64,000 bases of DNA from Parathalassolituus penaei (lineage in GTDB: Bacteria; Pseudomonadota; Gammaproteobacteria; Pseudomonadales; Oceanobacteraceae). Both the position numbers and the translations under genes were made by a program. Positions 8,107-17,673 of the stretch are shown one piece after another (position 1 is the stretch's first letter; each line of letters starts with the position of its first letter). Below the pieces are notes generated by a model. It was not told where the DNA came from. It did no database searches and saw only the letters and a program-made list of their open reading frames with translations. Where the stretch lies: NCBI RefSeq assembly GCF_026626885.1, contig NZ_JAPNOA010000006.1:1-64000 (forward strand), given 5' to 3'.

Positions 8107-8439
8107 TCAGTGCGCTGAGGTGGTCGAGAGCAGGTTTAACACCAGTACCCCCGACAGAATCAGCCCCATCCCTACAAACGCTGCCAGGTCCGGTTTTTCA
8201 CCGAACCAGAGCCAGCCCACCATACTGATCAGAACGATGCCCGCTCCGGCCCAGATGGCATACACAATCCCTACTGCAAAGTGACGCATACTCAGCGCCA
8301 GACAAAAGAATGCCAGTCCATAACCGGCAACCACCACAATTGCTGGCACCCAACGAGTCATACCGTCACTGGCTTTTAATGCGGTTGTGGCCATCACTTC
8401 AGCCAGAATCGCCACCACCAGATACACCCAACCCGGCAT
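8107..8439 (-). CDS. Small multidrug resistance (SMR) family transporter
   Basis: The 110-residue protein begins MPGWVYLVVAILAEVMATTA. It has four transmembrane helices and the membrane-embedded Glu14 that SMR proteins use to couple drug and proton antiport. The GxG-like GLAFFCLALSMRHF and the AYAIWAG-like VYAIWAGAGIV segments follow as in EmrE/SugE. The start at ATG 8439 has GGGAGG 5 bases upstream. It lies just after the DmeF-like metal exporter on the same strand (29-base gap) and may be cotranscribed. Substrates are probably quaternary ammonium compounds or guanidinium; the sequence does not decide which. Confidence 0.88.
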   Translation of the reverse strand: MPGWVYLVVAILAEVMATTALKASDGMTRWVPAIVVVAGYGLAFFCLALSMRHFAVGIVYAIWAGAGIVLISMVGWLWFGEKPDLAAFVGMGLILSGVLVLNLLSTTSAH

Positions 8440-8468
8440 AACGCCTCCCTGGAAGCCAGCGCGGTTGA

Positions 8469-9524
<1,056 letters not shown>

Positions 9525-9713
9525 GTCAGATCCTGAGGGCAGAACATTTGCCGACAGCCTATCCATTCAGTGGGCGTTTGTCTTGTCAGGAATCAGTTGC
9601 ATTCGCAAAAAGCCTCGAACCTTCAGGCAGCCCAGCACTCAAAGGCGACACTCAAAAGATGACAGTAGCGGCCTTGAGGGTCAGACTGTGCAGGAATCAT
9701 ACGGAAATACAGA

Positions 9714-10748
9714 ATGAAAACGACGATACCAGAAGTCCTGACCATCGCCGGCCACCGTATTGAACCTGGTACCAGCGCCCAGCTGGAGCTGCCGCTTGGC
9801 AAGTTGTATACCAGTACTGATATGAAGATGCCGGTGTTTGTACGCCACAGCCGCAAACCGGGCCCGACCCTGTTCCTGAGCGCTGCCATTCATGGCGATG
9901 AGCTGAACGGTGTGGAAATTATCAATCGCCTGATCCACAACCCGGCGATCCGCCAGTTAAAAGGCACGTTAATCGCCGTGCCCATCGTCAACCCGTTTGG
10001 GGTTATCAACCAGAGCCGTTACCTGCCCGACCGCCGCGACCTCAACCGCTCTTTCCCTGGCTCCCCCAAAGGTTCACTGGCCGCCCGGATGGCCGATCTG
10101 TTTCTGCGTGAAATCGTCAGCCACTGCGATTACGGCATCGACCTGCACACCGGTGCCATTCATCGCTCCAATCTGCCGCAAATCCGCGCCAACCTGGATG
10201 ATGAAGCCACCCGCGACATGGCGCTGGCCTTTGGTGTACCGGTGTTGTTAAACGCCAACCTGCGTGATGGATCATTACGGGAAGCCGCCGATAACCTCGG
10301 TGTACGGGTGTTGTTATATGAAGCCGGAGAAGCGCTGCGTTACGACGAACTCTGTATACGCGCCGGTGAGCGCGGCATTCTGCGGGTGATGCGTCATCTC
10401 GGTATGCTGCCAGCCAAACGCCAGAGCCGCAGCCTGATTGAATCCGTGATTGCCCAGGACAGCGGCTGGTTACGTGCGACCGGCAGCGGTTTTGTGCACA
10501 TTCATAAACGCCTCGGCGACCGGGTTTCCAAAGACGAAAAACTGGCCAGCATTGTTGACCCCCTCGGCAATCTTCTCGATCAGGTGTTAGCCCGCGACGA
10601 CGGCATTGTGATCGGTTGCCAGAATTTGCCACTGGTGCATGAAGGAGATGCCATGTTCAATATCGCCTACTTCCACAGACCCGATGCGGTCGTGGAGAAT
10701 ATCGGCTTGATGAACGACACCCTTCTACCGGAAGAAACCTTTTTATAA
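9714..10748 (+). CDS. Succinylglutamate desuccinylase/aspartoacylase-family zinc hydrolase
   Basis: The 344-residue protein carries the M14-type zinc site: HGDELNG with His60 and Glu63, the basic LPDRRDLNRSFPG segment near 105-117, and DLHTG near 144. The C-terminal domain is beta-rich (SGFVHIHKRLGDRVSKDEKL), like the lipoyl-style domain of this family. Members cleave N-acyl amino acids or related amides in the cytosol; the true substrate is not evident. GGAA precedes the ATG. It overlaps the next, MscS-like gene by one base (TAATG), so the two form a coupled pair. Confidence 0.85.
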   Translation: MKTTIPEVLTIAGHRIEPGTSAQLELPLGKLYTSTDMKMPVFVRHSRKPGPTLFLSAAIHGDELNGVEIINRLIHNPAIRQLKGTLIAVPIVNPFGVINQSRYLPDRRDLNRSFPGSPKGSLAARMADLFLREIVSHCDYGIDLHTGAIHRSNLPQIRANLDDEATRDMALAFGVPVLLNANLRDGSLREAADNLGVRVLLYEAGEALRYDELCIRAGERGILRVMRHLGMLPAKRQSRSLIESVIAQDSGWLRATGSGFVHIHKRLGDRVSKDEKLASIVDPLGNLLDQVLARDDGIVIGCQNLPLVHEGDAMFNIAYFHRPDAVVENIGLMNDTLLPEETFL

Positions 10749-11272
10749 TGTTCCTGAAAATCCTGATCCTGGCTGCGGCCATCTTTGGTTATTACTACCT
10801 GAACCGTTTTATCGACCGCTGGGTCGAGCGTCATGGCCGCAAGCGCCAGGTGGCGGTCAGCCGGATCTTCTATCTGCAAAAAGCCCTGCAAATGGGCTCG
10901 TTTATCCTGTTATTGATGGTCATCGGTTTTGTGCTGGGCTTTGGTTACAGCGAGCTGACCTTTGCCCTGTCGTCGGCGGTGGCGGTATTGGGTGTGGCGC
11001 TGTTTGCACAGTGGTCGGTGCTCAGTAACGTTACTGCCAGTGTGCTGATTTTCTTCTTTTTCCCCTATCGTCCCGGTGACCGGGTGCGGGTGCTGGAAGA
11101 ACACTGCCCGGAAGGTCTGCTGGAAGAAATCACCCTGTTCCACCTGCATATCCGCACCGACGATGGCCAGCAGCTGACCATTCCCAACAGCCTGGTGTTT
11201 CAGAAAGCGGTGATCATTACCAAACGTGGCAGTGATGACGATGATGACGACACCGAGGTCAAGGATGTCTGA
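10748..11272 (+). CDS. Short mechanosensitive-channel (MscS) domain protein
   Basis: The 174-residue product has an N-terminal hydrophobic helix, two more at about residues 48-72 and 75-105, and the MscS signature region (SSAVAVLGVALFAQWSVLSN followed by FFPYRPGDRVRV). Only the first beta domain follows, with TIPNSLVFQKAVI, and it ends in an acidic DDDDDD tail. It is shorter than MscS (about 286) because it lacks the C-terminal cage domain. Such proteins may act as osmotic release channels. It is translationally coupled to the zinc hydrolase upstream. Confidence 0.8.
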   Translation: MFLKILILAAAIFGYYYLNRFIDRWVERHGRKRQVAVSRIFYLQKALQMGSFILLLMVIGFVLGFGYSELTFALSSAVAVLGVALFAQWSVLSNVTASVLIFFFFPYRPGDRVRVLEEHCPEGLLEEITLFHLHIRTDDGQQLTIPNSLVFQKAVIITKRGSDDDDDDTEVKDV

Positions 11273-11309
11273 TTCGTACGGTCGTTAGTTTTGTATGCAG
11301 GCGTAATTT

Positions 11310-11332
11310 GTGGGCATAAATGCCCACTCTAC
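11310..11332 (-). repeat. REP palindrome, GTAG type
   Basis: On the minus strand GTAG, one base, then GTGGGCATTTATGCCCAC. This is the layout of REP sequences handled by RAYT transposases. Confidence 0.8.
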
Positions 11333-11373
11333 GGAATGACAGGTTCTGCCTGGATTCGCACGTTCTGCGCTTG

Positions 11374-11396
11374 GTAGCGTGGGCATTTATGCCCAC
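11374..11396 (+). repeat. REP palindrome, GTAG type
   Basis: GTAG at 11374-11377, one C, then GTGGGCATTTATGCCCAC at 11379-11396. It is the first plus-oriented member of the array. Confidence 0.8.
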
Positions 11397-11442
11397 TTTA
11401 CGGGATCACAGGTTTTGCCTGGATTCGCACGTTCTGCGCTTG

Positions 11443-11465
11443 GTAGCGTGGGCATTTATGCCCAC
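11443..11465 (+). repeat. REP palindrome, GTAG type
   Basis: Identical to the copy 69 bases upstream: GTAG, C, GTGGGCATTTATGCCCAC. Confidence 0.8.
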
Positions 11466-11511
11466 TTTACGGGATCACAGGTTTTGCCTGGATTCGCACG
11501 TTCTGCGCTTG

Positions 11512-11534
11512 GTAGCGTGGGCATTTATGCCCAC
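11512..11534 (+). repeat. REP palindrome, GTAG type
   Basis: Third plus-oriented identical copy. The spacer sequence does not continue after it, so it marks the end of the array. Confidence 0.8.
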
Positions 11535-11553
11535 AGACAAAACCAGGGCCTAT

Positions 11554-11593
11554 AAAAAAAGGGCAGTCAGACCCCGACCGGCCCTGACTGCCC
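11554..11593 (-). terminator. Rho-independent terminator of the ETF-QO gene
   Basis: On the minus strand GGGCAGTCAG pairs with CTGACTGCCC (10 bases), followed by TTTTTTT. It lies about 60 bases after the stop at 11655. Confidence 0.88.
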
Positions 11594-11654
11594 GTAAAAG
11601 GGCCCTTTCTTCCACTGTGGTTTGGAAGTCGTGGCCCCAGAGGCTCCTCCCTGA

Positions 11655-13331
11655 TCAGAAATTCGGGTAATTCGGGCCGCCGCCACCTTCCGGGGTCACC
11701 CAGGTGATATTGCCTGCCGGGTCCTTGATATCGCAGGTTTTGCAGTGCAGGCAGTTCTGGCCGTTAATCTGCAGTCGTTTGCTGCCTTCCAGCTCGACCA
11801 CTTCGTACACCCCCGCCGGGCAATAACGTTGCGCCGGTTCGGCGTAATCCGGCCAGTTGGCGGCCATCGGAATACTGGCGTCAGCCAGCTTCAGGTGGCA
11901 CGGCTGGTTTTCTTCGTGGGCGGTATTCGACAGATACACCGACGACGCCTTGTCGAACGACAACACACCGTCCGGTTTCGGGTATTCCAGACGCTCTGTC
12001 TGATGTACGGTTTTCATCTGCTGCCAGTCTTCATGGCGATCACGCAGGGTAAACGGCAGCGCCAGCAGATTCTGGTCAACAAAGTTCACCGCACCGCCGA
12101 CCAGCGCGCCAAAGCGATGCAGGGCCGGGCCAAAGTTACGGCTGCGGTACAACTCGTCGTACAGCCAGGAATGTCGAATACGCCCGGCCAGACCGGATAA
12201 ATCCTTGCCCGCCTGATTGCTGCTGATCAGCTCACCAAACACTTCTTCGGCCGCCAACATGCCACTTTTCATGGCGGTATGGGTGCCCTTGATACGGGCA
12301 AAGTTGAGGGTGCCCGCTTCGCACCCGGCCAGCAGACCACCCGGGAAATGCATGATCGGCAGAGCATTAAAACCACCCTTGGCGATGGCGCGTGCGCCGT
12401 ATGCCACGCGTTTGCCCCCCTGCAGATGCGCGGCCAGCAGCGGGTGATGTTTTAACTGCTGGAATTCGTCATACGGGCTTAACCAGGGGTTGCGGTAGTT
12501 GAGGTCAACAATCAGCCCCACCATCACCTGCTGGTTGTCACCGTGGTACAGGAAAAATCCACCGCTGGCGCCGTCTTTGTTGCTGCCGCTTAATGGCCAG
12601 CCAGCGCCGTGAATCACCAGACCGGGCTGATGCTGTTCAGCCGGAATATCCCACAGCTCCTTGAAACCGATACCGTAGTGTTGTGGGTCGGAATTGCGGT
12701 CGAGTTTAAAACGCTGGTACAGCTGTTTACCCAGATGACCACGGCAGCCTTCGGCAAAAATGGTGTAGCTGGCCAGCAGGTTCATACCCGGCGTATAGGT
12801 ATCGAGCGGTTGACCATCGGCACCTACGCCCATATCACCGGTGGCCACGCCAATGACAGCACCGGCTTCGTTATAGAGAATCTCGCTGGCCGGGAAACCG
12901 GGGTAAATCTCGACACCCAGTTCGGTAGCCTGTTCGGCTAACCAGCGGCACAGGTTGCCAACGCTGGCGATGTAGTGCGGGCGTTCACCTTCCCCAAACA
13001 CGTTGTGCATGGTGGCCGGCACCAATGCGTTAGGCAGCTTCACCGCCCGTTCGGCGTCGGTCAGCAGGTACATTTCGTCACGGGTGGCGGCGGTGGTCAG
13101 GGGTGCTCCCATGGCTTGCCAGTCGGGCAACAGCTCATCGAGGGCACGCGGGTCTACCACTGCGCCAGAGAGGATATGAGCGCCCACTTCCGAGCCTTTT
13201 TCCACCACACAGATACTCAGCTCCTGACGGTTGATCTGTGCCAGTTGGGCCAGACGGATTGCCGCAGAAAGCCCGGCCGGGCCTGCACCAACAATCACCA
13301 CATCAAAAGCCATCGACTCACGTTCGCTCAT
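11655..13331 (-). CDS. etfD: Electron transfer flavoprotein-ubiquinone oxidoreductase
   Basis: The 558-residue protein passes electrons from reduced ETF to ubiquinone at the inner membrane, linking acyl-CoA dehydrogenases to respiration. The FAD motif VVIVGAGPAGLSAAIRL lies near residue 12. The mid part contains GGFFLYHGDNQQVMVGLIVD and the LLAGCEAGTLNFARIKGTH segment. The C terminus holds a 4Fe-4S cluster site, NCLHCKTCDIKDP, and ends PNYPNF. ATG 13331 is chosen because GAGGTG lies just upstream; an ATG at 13373 adds 14 unrelated residues. It lies 3' of the acyl-CoA dehydrogenase gene on the same strand, consistent with a shared role in fatty-acid oxidation, but a terminator separates them. 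Confidence 0.95.
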   Translation of the reverse strand: MSERESMAFDVVIVGAGPAGLSAAIRLAQLAQINRQELSICVVEKGSEVGAHILSGAVVDPRALDELLPDWQAMGAPLTTAATRDEMYLLTDAERAVKLPNALVPATMHNVFGEGERPHYIASVGNLCRWLAEQATELGVEIYPGFPASEILYNEAGAVIGVATGDMGVGADGQPLDTYTPGMNLLASYTIFAEGCRGHLGKQLYQRFKLDRNSDPQHYGIGFKELWDIPAEQHQPGLVIHGAGWPLSGSNKDGASGGFFLYHGDNQQVMVGLIVDLNYRNPWLSPYDEFQQLKHHPLLAAHLQGGKRVAYGARAIAKGGFNALPIMHFPGGLLAGCEAGTLNFARIKGTHTAMKSGMLAAEEVFGELISSNQAGKDLSGLAGRIRHSWLYDELYRSRNFGPALHRFGALVGGAVNFVDQNLLALPFTLRDRHEDWQQMKTVHQTERLEYPKPDGVLSFDKASSVYLSNTAHEENQPCHLKLADASIPMAANWPDYAEPAQRYCPAGVYEVVELEGSKRLQINGQNCLHCKTCDIKDPAGNITWVTPEGGGGPNYPNF

Positions 13332-13460
13332 GTTCACCTCGGTGCCGGGCGCGTCTGCATCTGTGCAAATCATCGCCTAACGGCTGTAAGAATTCTTTTT
13401 CAAGGCCAAAAAGTCCCCGCAGCGGGCAACAGGGAGCCCGGCAATCTGTCTCTGCGGGGA

Positions 13461-13524
13461 TAAAAACCGGAACCGGGTGATTCCGGATCAGGCGGTCAGG
13501 CAGGGTGTAAGGCTCCTGACCGCC
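13461..13524 (-). terminator. Double hairpin terminator after acyl-CoA dehydrogenase
   Basis: In minus-strand order a 10-base stem (GGCGGTCAGG with CCTGACCGCC, 13491-13524) lies just after the stop. It is followed by a 6-base stem (CCGGAA/TTCCGG, 13467-13486) and TTTTTA. Confidence 0.65.
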
Positions 13525-13532
13525 GGATAGGG

Positions 13533-15305
13533 TCAGAACTGGTCTGCGGCCAGCTCCATACAGCTTGCGCTACCGGACAACACAGTGCTGGCGTGGGACA
13601 GACTGCGTGGCAGCATGTGTTCCAGGAAGAAACGGGCGGTAATCAGCTTGGCGTTGAGGAACTCCGGATCACCGTTACCAGCGGCCAGCAGTTCACGTGC
13701 CTTGATCGCACCGGCCACCAGCAGCCAGGCACCAGTCAGGTAACCAAACTGCATCATGAAGTTAACGGCAGTGGTTGGTGCCAGGTCAGCTTCAGAAGCG
13801 GTGTTTTCCAGCAGGAAAATACGAGTGGTAGCACCCAGCTGGATAGCGGTTTCCAGATTGGCCAGCGCCACGTCTGGCAGAGCATCGGCTTCACGCGCCT
13901 GTTCCAGGGTTTCCTGCATATCCGCCAGCAGGGCTGCCAGGGTTTCACCCTTGTTCGACAGCATCTTGCGGCCAATAAAGTCGAGGGCCTGAATACCAGT
14001 GGTGCCTTCGTAGATTGGCAGGATTCGGGCATCACGGAAGTACTGGGCTGCGCCGGTTTCTTCAACAAAGCCCATACCACCGTGAACTTGTACGCCCAAC
14101 GAGGTCAGCTCGACCGACATCTCGGTGCACCAGCCTTTCACAATCGGGGTGTACAGCTCGGCACGCGCCATGTGCAGTGCCGCCTCATCACCAGCCACCA
14201 GACGGGCGTGATCAAGTTCAGCAGCAGCCATCAGGCACAGGGCACGCATGGCTTCGATGGTGCTGCGCATGCTCATCAGCATACGACGCACATCCGGGTG
14301 TTCGATAATGGCGATACGGCTGCCGTCACGACGGGTGCCCTGCAGACGGTCACGGGCGTACTGACGAGCCAGCTGATAGGCACGTTCGGAAATCGCCAGA
14401 CCTTGCAGGCCCACTCCCTGACGGGCGTCGTTCATCATGGTGAACATGTACTTGAGGCCGTTGTGCGGTTCACCCACCAGGTAACCCAGCGCACCCTCAA
14501 ATTCCATTACGCAGGTCGGGCTGCCGTGGATACCCAGCTTGTGTTCGAGCGACAGGGCAAACGCGGTGTTGCGCTCGGCAGTGGTGTTGCCTTCGGCATC
14601 CAGCAGGAACTTCGGCACCACAAACAGGGAAATACCTTTTACACCGGCCGGGGCATCTGGCAGGCGCGCCAGTACCAGATGGACGATGTTGTCGGTCATC
14701 TGGTGGTCACCCCAGGTGATAAAAATCTTGGTGCCACTAATACGGTAGGCATCCCCTTCCGGGATCGCCTTGCTCTTCACCGCGGCCAGATCAGAACCGG
14801 CATCCGGTTCCGTCAGGTTCATGGTGCCGGTCCATTCGCCGGAGATCAGTTTTGGCAGGAACAGGTTTTTCAGTTCTTCACTGCCGTGGTGGCTCAGGGC
14901 TTCAATGGCACCCTGGCTCAGCAGTGGACACAGGGCAAACGCCATGTTGGCGGAGTGCCAGATTTCGTTAACCGCGGTGCCCAGAACCTTCGGCAGGCCC
15001 TGACCACCAAAATCTTCAGGGGCGTTCAGTGACAACCAGCCACCTTCCACCATCTGCTGATAGGCTTCGCTGAAGCCCGGAGTTTGTTGTACCGCCTGAT
15101 CACTGATGGTGGCGCCCTTGTGGTCGCCGTCCTTGTTCAGCGGAGCCAGCACGCCGGAACCCAGCTTGCCCGCTTCTTCAATGACCGTGGTCGCCAGTTC
15201 CATGTTAATGCCTTCCAGACCGGCGGCCTCGCAGAGAGCATCAAAGCCCACCAGTTGGCTCAGAACAAATTCGCTATCCCGGTAAGGGTGTTGGTAATCG
15301 CTCAT
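13533..15305 (-). CDS. Acyl-CoA dehydrogenase, long form with C-terminal extension
   Basis: The 590-residue protein oxidises acyl-CoA to trans-2-enoyl-CoA and passes electrons to ETF. The N-terminal helical domain is followed by the substrate/FAD loop MNLTEPDAGSDLAAVKSKA near 165. The GGMGFVEETGAAQYFRDARI block near 425 is followed by PIYEGTTGIQALDFIGRK, which includes the usual catalytic glutamate. An extra C-terminal helical domain makes it longer than classical 380-residue enzymes and places it with the FadE5/DmdC-like group. Chain-length preference cannot be read. Its neighbours fadB and etfD complete the pathway. Confidence 0.93.
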   Translation of the reverse strand: MSDYQHPYRDSEFVLSQLVGFDALCEAAGLEGINMELATTVIEEAGKLGSGVLAPLNKDGDHKGATISDQAVQQTPGFSEAYQQMVEGGWLSLNAPEDFGGQGLPKVLGTAVNEIWHSANMAFALCPLLSQGAIEALSHHGSEELKNLFLPKLISGEWTGTMNLTEPDAGSDLAAVKSKAIPEGDAYRISGTKIFITWGDHQMTDNIVHLVLARLPDAPAGVKGISLFVVPKFLLDAEGNTTAERNTAFALSLEHKLGIHGSPTCVMEFEGALGYLVGEPHNGLKYMFTMMNDARQGVGLQGLAISERAYQLARQYARDRLQGTRRDGSRIAIIEHPDVRRMLMSMRSTIEAMRALCLMAAAELDHARLVAGDEAALHMARAELYTPIVKGWCTEMSVELTSLGVQVHGGMGFVEETGAAQYFRDARILPIYEGTTGIQALDFIGRKMLSNKGETLAALLADMQETLEQAREADALPDVALANLETAIQLGATTRIFLLENTASEADLAPTTAVNFMMQFGYLTGAWLLVAGAIKARELLAAGNGDPEFLNAKLITARFFLEHMLPRSLSHASTVLSGSASCMELAADQF

Positions 15306-15342
15306 TCCCGTGCTTCCTCATTCACTATCGGCTAATCATCAG

Positions 15343-15384
15343 GGCGACAGCCTGCGGCTGTCGCCGGTCGCCAGGCGACCTTTC
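15343..15384 (-). terminator. Paired GC-rich hairpins after fadB
   Basis: GGCGACAGCC and GGCTGTCGCC form a 10-base stem with a 3-base loop (15343-15365). GGTCGCC/GGCGACC forms a second small stem beside it. No T-run follows, so it may be a pause site or mRNA-protecting element rather than a full terminator. Confidence 0.5.
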
Positions 15385-15407
15385 CGGTTGCTGTTACAGA
15401 TACAGGC

Positions 15408-17546
15408 TCAGTAGAAACGCTTGCCAGTGGCGGCGCGTTCTTCCATGCCCGGGGTCAGTCGGTACAGCGGGCCACACTCGGCGTGGGCACGCACTTTTTC
15501 AGCGAAGGCAGCTGCGCCCATGCTGTCGATATAACGCAGGGCACCGCCGCGGAAGCGTGGGAAACCCAGCCCCAGAATCAGGCCCATATCACCTTCCACC
15601 GCGCTGTCGACAATGCCTTCTTCCAGACAGCGAACGGTTTCCATACACATCGGAATCATCATACGTTCGATGATTTCGGCGTCGGTCACTTCCATCACAC
15701 GCGACACCCGGTCTTCCAGAATGGCGCTGACCTGGGCCGAACGACGCTTGTAACGCTTGCCGTGTTCATCCTTGCCGTATTCGTAGAAACCAACACCGTT
15801 CTTCTGACCCAGTGCACCACCGGCCAGCAGGGTTTCGATAATCGGGCGATCATCGTGGCTCATACGTTCCGGGAAGCCGTCTTCCAGCACCTTGTCGGCG
15901 TGCACCATGGTGTCGAGACCAATCACGTCGGCCAGATAAGCCGGGCCCATTGGCCAGCCGAATTCTTCCATCACCTGATCGATGCGCTCGAAATCCACAC
16001 CGTCCATCAGCAGGCGGTTAAAGCCGTTGAAGTACGGGAACAACACGCGGTTGACCAGGAAACCTGGGCAGTCGTGCACCACAATCGGGGTTTTGCCCAT
16101 GGCGGCAGCGTAGGCAACCGTGGTGGCGACGGTAGCGTCGGAGGTTTGGCTGCCACGAATCACTTCCACCAGCTGCATGGCGTGCACCGGGTTAAAGAAG
16201 TGCATACCGCAGAACTGGTCCGGACGCTGCAGCGCAGCAGCCAGCAGGTCGATGGAAATGGTCGAGGTGTTGGAGGCCAGAATCGCGGTGTCGGCCACTT
16301 TCTGTTCGGTTTCGGCCAGTACCGATTTTTTCACGTCGATACGTTCCACCACCGCTTCCACCACGTAACCGGTATCCACAAAACCTTCATACGAGAGTTG
16401 CGGAGTGATGTTGGCCAGTACCGCTTCCTTGCCAGCCTCGGTCATTTTGCCCTTGCTGATGGAGCGGTCGAGAATACTGCTGGCGGTGGCCATCCCCAGA
16501 TCCAGTGCTTGCTGGGTGATGTCTTTCATACGGATCGGTGTGCCGTTCAGGGCCGACTGGTAGGCAATACCACCACCCATAATGCCCGCGCCCAATACCG
16601 CGGCCTGGGTTACAGGCTGACCCTGTTTGGCCCAGTTACGGGTTTTCTTTTTCAGGAACTGGTCATTCAGGAACAGGCCCACCAGGCTGTGAGCAACCGA
16701 ACCAGAGGCCAGCTGACCAAAACAACGGGCTTCCAGCGCCAGCGCCTTGTCGAACGGTTCGGTCATGGCGGTGGTCACGGTTTCCAGAATCGCACCGGCG
16801 GCCGGGTAACGTGGGTCGAGACCCTTGCCCAGAGTGGTGCGCAGCGCGGCCATTGCCGCAGCGGTTTCGTCACCCGCCGGCAGTGCGGCCTGTTTGGCCT
16901 GACGACGGGCGAGGTAATCCTGTTCACCGTTAATAGCGGCCAGCAGCAGCTCACGGCCTTTGGCCTTGAGTTCATCTACCGGCACCACGGCATCCACCGC
17001 ACCTTGCTCCAGTGCAACCGACGCCTTGTTCGGTTTGCCTGACATCATCCAGCCCAGTGCGGCTTCCGCACCAATCAGACGGCTCAGACGTACGGTGCCG
17101 CCCCAGCCCGGGCAGATGCCCAGCGTGACTTCCGGCAGACCCAGTTTGGCGTCGCTGTCGGCAACCCGGAAATCGGTGGCCAGCGCCAGTTCCATACCAC
17201 CACCCAGCGCCATGCCATTCACCAGGCTCAGGGTTGGATACGGCAAGTTTTCGATGGCGTTATAAAGGCCATGAACCTTTCCCGCCCAGCGTGCAATTTC
17301 AGCAGCATCGTGATCAAACAGGGCGGTAAATTCGGTGATATCCGCGCCCAGTACAAAAGCGGCCTTGGCACTGCTGATCAGCAGGCCACGAACCTGGTCG
17401 GAGGTGCCGAGTGCGGCCAGTGCCTGCCCCAGTTCATCCTGAAGGTGAGCGTTCAGCACATTAACCGCGGCATCACTGGTATCCAGAACCAGTTCAGCGA
17501 TGCCCTGTTCAGTCAAAACGACAGAAACGGATTGTCCTGCGTACAT
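15408..17546 (-). CDS. fadB: Fatty acid oxidation complex alpha subunit FadB
   Basis: The 712-residue multifunctional protein has an N-terminal enoyl-CoA hydratase domain (residues 1-190; KAAFVLGADITEF and VNGMALGGGMELALATD) and a 3-hydroxyacyl-CoA dehydrogenase domain from about 310. The NAD motif is VLGAGIMGGGIAYQSA, followed by HFFNPVHAMQLVEVIRG and the C-terminal half-domain FPRFRGGALRYID. Length and N terminus fit FadB (about 715) rather than FadJ. It works with a thiolase. The thiolase gene lies directly upstream on the same strand, 127 bases away, so the two are probably cotranscribed. Confidence 0.95.
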   Translation of the reverse strand: MYAGQSVSVVLTEQGIAELVLDTSDAAVNVLNAHLQDELGQALAALGTSDQVRGLLISSAKAAFVLGADITEFTALFDHDAAEIARWAGKVHGLYNAIENLPYPTLSLVNGMALGGGMELALATDFRVADSDAKLGLPEVTLGICPGWGGTVRLSRLIGAEAALGWMMSGKPNKASVALEQGAVDAVVPVDELKAKGRELLLAAINGEQDYLARRQAKQAALPAGDETAAAMAALRTTLGKGLDPRYPAAGAILETVTTAMTEPFDKALALEARCFGQLASGSVAHSLVGLFLNDQFLKKKTRNWAKQGQPVTQAAVLGAGIMGGGIAYQSALNGTPIRMKDITQQALDLGMATASSILDRSISKGKMTEAGKEAVLANITPQLSYEGFVDTGYVVEAVVERIDVKKSVLAETEQKVADTAILASNTSTISIDLLAAALQRPDQFCGMHFFNPVHAMQLVEVIRGSQTSDATVATTVAYAAAMGKTPIVVHDCPGFLVNRVLFPYFNGFNRLLMDGVDFERIDQVMEEFGWPMGPAYLADVIGLDTMVHADKVLEDGFPERMSHDDRPIIETLLAGGALGQKNGVGFYEYGKDEHGKRYKRRSAQVSAILEDRVSRVMEVTDAEIIERMMIPMCMETVRCLEEGIVDSAVEGDMGLILGLGFPRFRGGALRYIDSMGAAAFAEKVRAHAECGPLYRLTPGMEERAATGKRFY

Positions 17547-17580
17547 GTAGAGTCCCTCAGATAGCAGTCGTAGTCGTTAT

Positions 17581-17603
17581 GGTCACCGCATTCTGCGGTA
17601 ACC
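17581..17603 (-). other. Hairpin in the thiolase-fadB gap
   Basis: GGTCACCGCA and TGCGGTAACC pair with one mismatch around a TTC loop. With no T-run it is more likely an mRNA stability or attenuation hairpin that tunes the ratio of the two subunits than a terminator. Confidence 0.4.
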
Positions 17604-17673
17604 GTTAAGGTCGAATCTTGAGCCAGGTTCTACCCGACCGCTGCTCATCAAAGCTTCGGTCAGGATTGAGAAC

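Larger units (their letters stand above)
11310..11534. repeat. Tandem array of REP palindromes, 69-base period
   Basis: Two full copies and one diverged partial copy of a 69-base unit lie between 11328 and 11534. The spacer part includes ACGTTCTGCGCTTG and CACAGGTTTTGCCTGG. Each boundary carries the palindrome GTGGGCATTTATGCCCAC. The period is 23 codons, which creates a spurious repetitive frame. Confidence 0.9.

Noticed and set aside
11320-11670. A frame encoding a 23-residue repeated peptide
   Set aside because: It is an artefact of the 69-base REP array, whose period is divisible by three. It runs through the ETF-QO terminator.
13593-17042. Long frames antisense to acyl-CoA dehydrogenase and fadB (479 and 519 residues)
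   Set aside because: They are mirrors of strongly supported genes. Codon use in the real genes keeps the opposite frame open.
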